Below, piece after piece: positions 40,103 through 43,439 of a stretch of 43,439 bases of DNA (position 1 is the stretch's first letter; the number at the start of each line of letters is the position of its first letter). This DNA is from Candidatus Omnitrophota bacterium. GTDB lineage: Bacteria; Omnitrophota; Gorgyraeia; Gorgyraeales; Gorgyraeaceae. The position numbers and the translations under genes were made by a program. Where the stretch lies: positions 67,815 to 111,253 of the forward strand of contig JAUSEX010000037.1 in the NCBI GenBank assembly GCA_030649895.1, in the 5' to 3' direction. The notes beneath the pieces were generated by a model. That model was not told the origin of the DNA, searched no databases, and worked only from the letters and a program-made list of their open reading frames with translations.

Positions 40103-41283
40103 TTAGAAAAATTTCTTTACTCATTGTTTTATTGATAGTATTTTCTGCGCAGCAGATCTTTGCAGACATTGTTTATCTAAAAAACGGCAACAGGCTCAGA
40201 GGTATTGTTACTAAAGAAACTGAAAAATCAGTGGAGTTGAAGATAAATCCAGGGGCCAAGGTTACGTTTTCCAAGGATGATGTAAAAAGTATAGATAAAG
40301 AAACCGAAGAACAGCGCGCAAGGCTGGAAGAGGAGTGGGACGCGGGGAGGAATAAGGCAGAGGTCAAAGAGATTACGAAAGATGTTTTCGAGGAAGAGCA
40401 GTTAAAAAAAGGGCTTGTTAAGTATAATGAAAAATGGGTATCGCCGGAAGAAAGAGAAAGGCTGCAGGTTGCAAATCTTGCAAGGGATGCGGATAAGGAC
40501 TCCAGGGAGAGACGGTTTTCCTTGAAAGAAGATAATATTGTCAGATCGGATATCGCCAAGAAGCTTTTATCCAGAGGAAACTGGTTTCTGCGCGAGAGCG
40601 AACATTTCTCTGTTTTTTACAGAGATCTGGCGCAGGCGAAAATAGTAGGGGACAAGGCGGAGTATTATTTTGAAAAAATTTTATATGACATTGGCAGGGA
40701 AAAAGATCTGAAGTGGGATAGGAAATGTCAGGTATTTATAGTCGAGAATCCTGACAAGTGGAAGGTTTTTTTAAAAAGCATAGGGTTTAATGCAGATTTA
40801 ATAGGCGGATTCGTGCCTAACTATGGAGAGAAAGAGATGTTCTTATGCGCAATATCAGAAGGGTACCTGGCGCTAACGTTTCCTCATGAATTGACGCATC
40901 TTATTTTCAAGGAAATTGCAGGTAAAAATACCATACCGTTGTGGCTGAATGAAGGGCTGGCGAATTATGAAGCAAACCTTACAAGTATTTCAAATGAACT
41001 GCTCATGAAAAACATAAAACAAGGCACGCACATACTTTTAGGGGATCTATTGCGCATATCAGCTTATCCCGAAGGAAAAGAATCCAGGGAGCTTTTTTAC
41101 GCGCAATCAGAAAAATTAGTGGAGTTTTTGATAACGCAATGCGGCAGGGAAAAATTCAAAAAATTCTGCGATCTTTTGCTTAAAGATAAGTCATTCAAAG
41201 AGGCTGTTTTCAGTATTTATGCCAAGGATTTCAAGGACATAGAGGATTTCAACATAAAGCTGGTCGAATATATAGTAAAATAG
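40099..41283 (+). CDS. Exported gluzincin-like (peptidase MA family) protein
   Basis: A 394-residue protein with a signal peptide (SLLIVLLIVFSAQQIFA). A small beta domain follows (DIVYLKNGNRLRGIVTKE, VELKINPGAKVTFSKDDVKS), which resembles SHD/RNA-like 'gene product' folds seen in secreted proteins but is not assigned. A charged linker leads to a C-terminal metallopeptidase domain with HELTH (263-267) and the Glu285 of PLWLNEGLANYEA, the usual zinc ligands of peptidase MA. The zinc site is complete, so activity is plausible. It is translationally coupled to leuS (ATGA), which says more about operon structure than function. A smaller HExxH relative is encoded at 26110. Confidence 0.82.
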   Translation: MIRKISLLIVLLIVFSAQQIFADIVYLKNGNRLRGIVTKETEKSVELKINPGAKVTFSKDDVKSIDKETEEQRARLEEEWDAGRNKAEVKEITKDVFEEEQLKKGLVKYNEKWVSPEERERLQVANLARDADKDSRERRFSLKEDNIVRSDIAKKLLSRGNWFLRESEHFSVFYRDLAQAKIVGDKAEYYFEKILYDIGREKDLKWDRKCQVFIVENPDKWKVFLKSIGFNADLIGGFVPNYGEKEMFLCAISEGYLALTFPHELTHLIFKEIAGKNTIPLWLNEGLANYEANLTSISNELLMKNIKQGTHILLGDLLRISAYPEGKESRELFYAQSEKLVEFLITQCGREKFKKFCDLLLKDKSFKEAVFSIYAKDFKDIEDFNIKLVEYIVK

Positions 41284-41306
41284 TAATTACGGAACTACTG
41301 CGGAAG

Positions 41307-41657
41307 ATGAAGATAAGATCTTTGCTTATTTTTTGTGTTTTTATTTTATCAGGATGCGCGGACGTTAAAGTGCCTACAGCGCATTATGCTATTACTCATC
41401 CTCTCAGCACCAGGACAATGGTGGTTCAGGGCACTAGCAAACCGGAGGTTATTGAAAAATGGGGGGAGCCTAGCGAAATACAGGAACTAGGATATGATGA
41501 TGTGGGGCTCAAAAAAGAAGCATGGACATACAACGCCTGGTTTCACAACGCCCCTCTTGATTTCAGGCATTTCTCAAGAAAAAAATGCATATATTTCACA
41601 GGAAATTTTGTAACAGGTTTTAAGGATATAGAGGAAGCGGACGATGGCTACAACTAA
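41307..41657 (+). CDS. Small lipoprotein, BamE/SmpA-like pattern
   Basis: A 116-residue protein with signal peptide and lipobox (LSG|C at residues 14-17). The mature part has TSKPEVIEKWGEPSEIQELG, similar to the SmpA/BamE helix-strand pattern (GxxxxxVxxxxGxP) found in small envelope lipoproteins; the match is partial and the assignment is tentative. Its end overlaps the next gene by 14 bp. Confidence 0.6.
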   Translation: MKIRSLLIFCVFILSGCADVKVPTAHYAITHPLSTRTMVVQGTSKPEVIEKWGEPSEIQELGYDDVGLKKEAWTYNAWFHNAPLDFRHFSRKKCIYFTGNFVTGFKDIEEADDGYN

Positions 41658-42087
41658 AATCGCATTAGTTATGTTAATCATGGTATTTGCTTCAAATGGC
41701 GTAAGTTACTCGGCTGATAAAAATGAAGAGATGCGGCAGTATATGATTAAAATTGATCCAGTATTAACTAATATACAGATTACCTCAAGGAGCATAAGCC
41801 AGAAAATACTTTCTCTTGAAGCGGCAACTAAGCATATAAAAGAGTATATTGTTCAGTTACGAGCGATAGAACCTCCTGCCTTTATGGCAAAACAGCATAA
41901 AATGATTCTATTGTCATTTTATAAGATGAAGGCGGGTTTTATTATTCTGTCGAAAGGCGATAGGCCCGGATCCATGCCGCTAGTGAAAAAAGGAGCGGAA
42001 CTTTTAAAGATAGCGGCAAATGATATAGTTGATTTTGCGAAAAAAGAAGGGCTTGTGAAAGCGAAAGCCGAGGAGAAGAAAAAATGA
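41644..42087 (+). CDS. Small exported helical protein, unknown
   Basis: A 147-residue protein with a signal peptide (IALVMLIMVFASNGVSYSA) and a mature part that is alpha-helical (DPVLTNIQITSRSISQKIL, then IEPPAFMAKQHKMILLSFYK). The C-terminus is Lys-rich (KAKAEEKKK). No family is recognised. It overlaps both neighbours (14 bp upstream, four downstream), so it belongs to one operon with the lipoprotein and the Pro-rich protein. Confidence 0.65.
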   Translation: MATTKIALVMLIMVFASNGVSYSADKNEEMRQYMIKIDPVLTNIQITSRSISQKILSLEAATKHIKEYIVQLRAIEPPAFMAKQHKMILLSFYKMKAGFIILSKGDRPGSMPLVKKGAELLKIAANDIVDFAKKEGLVKAKAEEKKK

Positions 42088-42815
42088 AAAGAATACCCAT
42101 GGTTTTATCATTAGCTGTATTTTTCAGCGCATTTTCTGTTATTGTCTGTTACCCAGCTGATAGAAACGAGACAAAGACTCATGCGTCTCCTGAAGATATT
42201 CAGAAAGCTCAGCAGGCCTCTCAACAAAGGCCAATATTATCTACGGTTGTTCCTCAGCCAGGGCCTATGGTACCTATGCCTTCGCCGCACATCGCATCGC
42301 CTCAGATTCAGAATCAGGTTATGAGCCAGCCTTCGCCTGCCTCGCATATACCACAGCCTTCAGGCATGCAAAATATGCCAAGCGTTCCTACGCATGCAGT
42401 TCCGCCAAGCGTGCCCGGTTTTATCGAAGGGCCTAATATTCCTACAATAGGCAATGCAATAGGCAAGGTGGCGGAAATAGGTTCAGAAAAAGATGGAAGT
42501 TATTTCCTGGATGTGAACGATGACGTGTTCGGAGAGATTATAAAAGTAAAAATAAGAAACCTGAGAAGCGTCCCCGTAGTAAAGCAGATAGTTATGTATG
42601 ATTTTAACAAGATCAAGATAGGCGATACCGTTAATGCGATGTATCACACTGAAAACGAAGAAAATATTGTAGATTTTATAAGCGTTCTCACTGAGGAAGA
42701 GATAGAGATGAGAAATCAAATGCCAGATCAGGGATTGACAGTAACTACAAACGATCCAGAAGAGTTGCAAGAGCCTGCTGCGCAAGCGCAAAACAGCGCC
42801 CAGCCTGAAAAATGA
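42084..42815 (+). CDS. Exported Pro/Gln-rich protein, unknown
   Basis: A 243-residue protein with a signal peptide (MVLSLAVFFSAFSVIVCYPA). A long Pro/Ser/Gln-rich linker (about 28-120; for example MVPMPSPHIASPQ) leads to a small beta domain (about 125-205; GKVAEIGSEKDGSYFLDVND and KIKIGDTVNAMYHTENEENI). The tail is rich in Glu, Gln and Ala. The linker suggests it spans part of the envelope. No family is recognised. It overlaps the previous gene by four bases. Confidence 0.65.
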   Translation: MKRIPMVLSLAVFFSAFSVIVCYPADRNETKTHASPEDIQKAQQASQQRPILSTVVPQPGPMVPMPSPHIASPQIQNQVMSQPSPASHIPQPSGMQNMPSVPTHAVPPSVPGFIEGPNIPTIGNAIGKVAEIGSEKDGSYFLDVNDDVFGEIIKVKIRNLRSVPVVKQIVMYDFNKIKIGDTVNAMYHTENEENIVDFISVLTEEEIEMRNQMPDQGLTVTTNDPEELQEPAAQAQNSAQPEK

Positions 42816-42833
42816 TAGCGTAGGCTTTGCTAT

Positions 42834-43439
42834 ATGATGAATAAAAGGCCTGTTGCAGTAATCTGTATTTTTTTTATTGTAGGTATAGTTTTGGCAGCGC
42901 GCTTTTCAGAGTTATTAAATCTTACCAGTGCATTTACACTAACCTCGATATGTATTTCAGCGTGTTTATTTCTTTCCCTGATTAGCTGTGGGACAGGTTT
43001 AAATCTGGGCTACAGTTTGGATAACAGGGCGCAGAGCCTGCTAGCGCCAGTTCCGCTACTCCATACTTTTTTATTTTTATCAATAATTTCCCTGGGGTCG
43101 CTTTTATATCTAAATTCTAACATATTTCCGCCAGGCCATATTGGTAATTTTTTGGGCAATGAACGTCTTAAGGCGGATATAACCGGAATTATAAAAAGCC
43201 CTGCCGAGGCGAGAGGCGTATATTTTGGTAAAATTAGTTCGAGATATCTATTTGAAATAGAAACAATGTCAAACCTATCCGACTCCGTGAGTCGCAGTGG
43301 TATGGCGACTCACGGAGTCAATGGCCTGGCGCTTGTCAGGATACAGACGGAAAAGGATTATCAGTACGGGGACAGGCTGCTTGTGAAAGGGACGATAATG
43401 AGGCCGGGGCTACCTAATGATGCTTCTCGACTTCGTCCC
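42834..43439 (+). CDS. comEC: ComEC-like DNA uptake protein, N-terminal part (3' truncated)
   Basis: The frame opens at ATG 42834 and stays open to the window end (202 codons). The N-terminal part has several hydrophobic helices (AVICIFFIVGIVLAARF, FTLTSICISACLFLSLIS, LLHTFLFLSIISLGSLLYL). A DUF4131-like beta region follows (RLKADITGIIKSPAEARGVY, then YQYGDRLLVKGTIMRPGLPN). This is the layout of ComEC/Rec2, the inner-membrane DNA channel of competence, before its competence and beta-lactamase-like domains. An in-frame palindromic repeat codes for DSVSRSGMATHGV. Naming rests on the N-terminus alone. Confidence 0.65.
   Translation, partial: MMNKRPVAVICIFFIVGIVLAARFSELLNLTSAFTLTSICISACLFLSLISCGTGLNLGYSLDNRAQSLLAPVPLLHTFLFLSIISLGSLLYLNSNIFPPGHIGNFLGNERLKADITGIIKSPAEARGVYFGKISSRYLFEIETMSNLSDSVSRSGMATHGVNGLALVRIQTEKDYQYGDRLLVKGTIMRPGLPNDASRLRP
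43276..43319. repeat. Palindromic repeat inserted in frame in comEC
   Basis: GACTCCGTGAGTCGC (43281-43295), a 9-base loop and GCGACTCACGGAGTC (43305-43319) form a perfect 15-bp stem; each arm contains its own dyad. The first 18 bases (43276-43293) match the intergenic copy at 33053-33070 in reverse complement. Confidence 0.8.

Noticed and set aside
42142-42324. 60-codon ORF inside the Pro-rich protein gene
   Set aside because: Shadow frame; the main frame has a signal peptide and is coupled to the upstream gene.

Overview
The window reads as a near-continuous stretch of chromosome from a diderm (Gram-negative-type) bacterium, moderately AT-rich, with standard stop codons and every convincing gene on the + strand. 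An outer-membrane barrel end, a TolC-like protein, two RND pumps, type II secretion/pilus-type pseudopilins, lipoboxes and a ComEC start all point to two membranes. Gene content and style suggest a candidate-phylum lineage such as Omnitrophota, but this is an impression from sequence alone and not a demonstrated placement. The window is cut inside genes at both ends: an outer-membrane protein at the left and a ComEC-like protein at the right.

Region by region. 1-3651: end of an outer-membrane protein, a ROK-family regulator and a GPH-family sugar:cation symporter, which looks like a sugar-uptake unit. 3704-13667: a promoter with direct repeats drives an efflux operon made of a TonB_C-TolC fusion, a periplasmic adaptor and two RND pumps; the first pump carries a C-terminal winged-helix domain joined through a perfect 56-bp palindrome. 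13832-17086: a coiled-coil membrane protein, a GspF-like platform protein and two pseudopilin-like proteins. 17093-23424: a YchF-like P-loop protein, then purH, folC, mnmE and folE (purine, folate, pterin and tRNA modification). 23436-26670: a BY-kinase-like polysaccharide protein, a SurA-N-like lipoprotein, a HAMP membrane protein and a small exported HExxH protein. 26754-30587: a large sensor histidine kinase and a receiver-kinase partner. 30695-33034: two paralogous secreted proteins of unknown function, a tiny basic ORF, a phosphofructokinase and a predicted ~100-nt RNA with its own promoter and terminator. 33078-37381: a small membrane protein, a UvrD-type helicase, an MFS exporter and an unknown membrane protein. 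37462-43439: tRNA-Ala(GGC), leuS, a secreted gluzincin-like protein, three small exported proteins and the start of comEC.

The most striking feature is non-coding. At least five intergenic regions (709-767, 13672-13822, 18101-18213, 22788-22860, 25316-25434) carry members of one repeat family. Each intact unit has a variable hairpin followed by an AT-rich perfect hairpin that abuts a GGAGG-like ribosome-binding site and the start codon of an unrelated gene. Sequence changes between copies preserve base pairing. Other short palindromes or simple repeats lie in frame inside conserved genes (RND pump, purH, folC, mnmE, pfk, comEC). This genome fragment therefore seems to be colonised by small palindromic elements, some of which now supply translation signals or protein segments.
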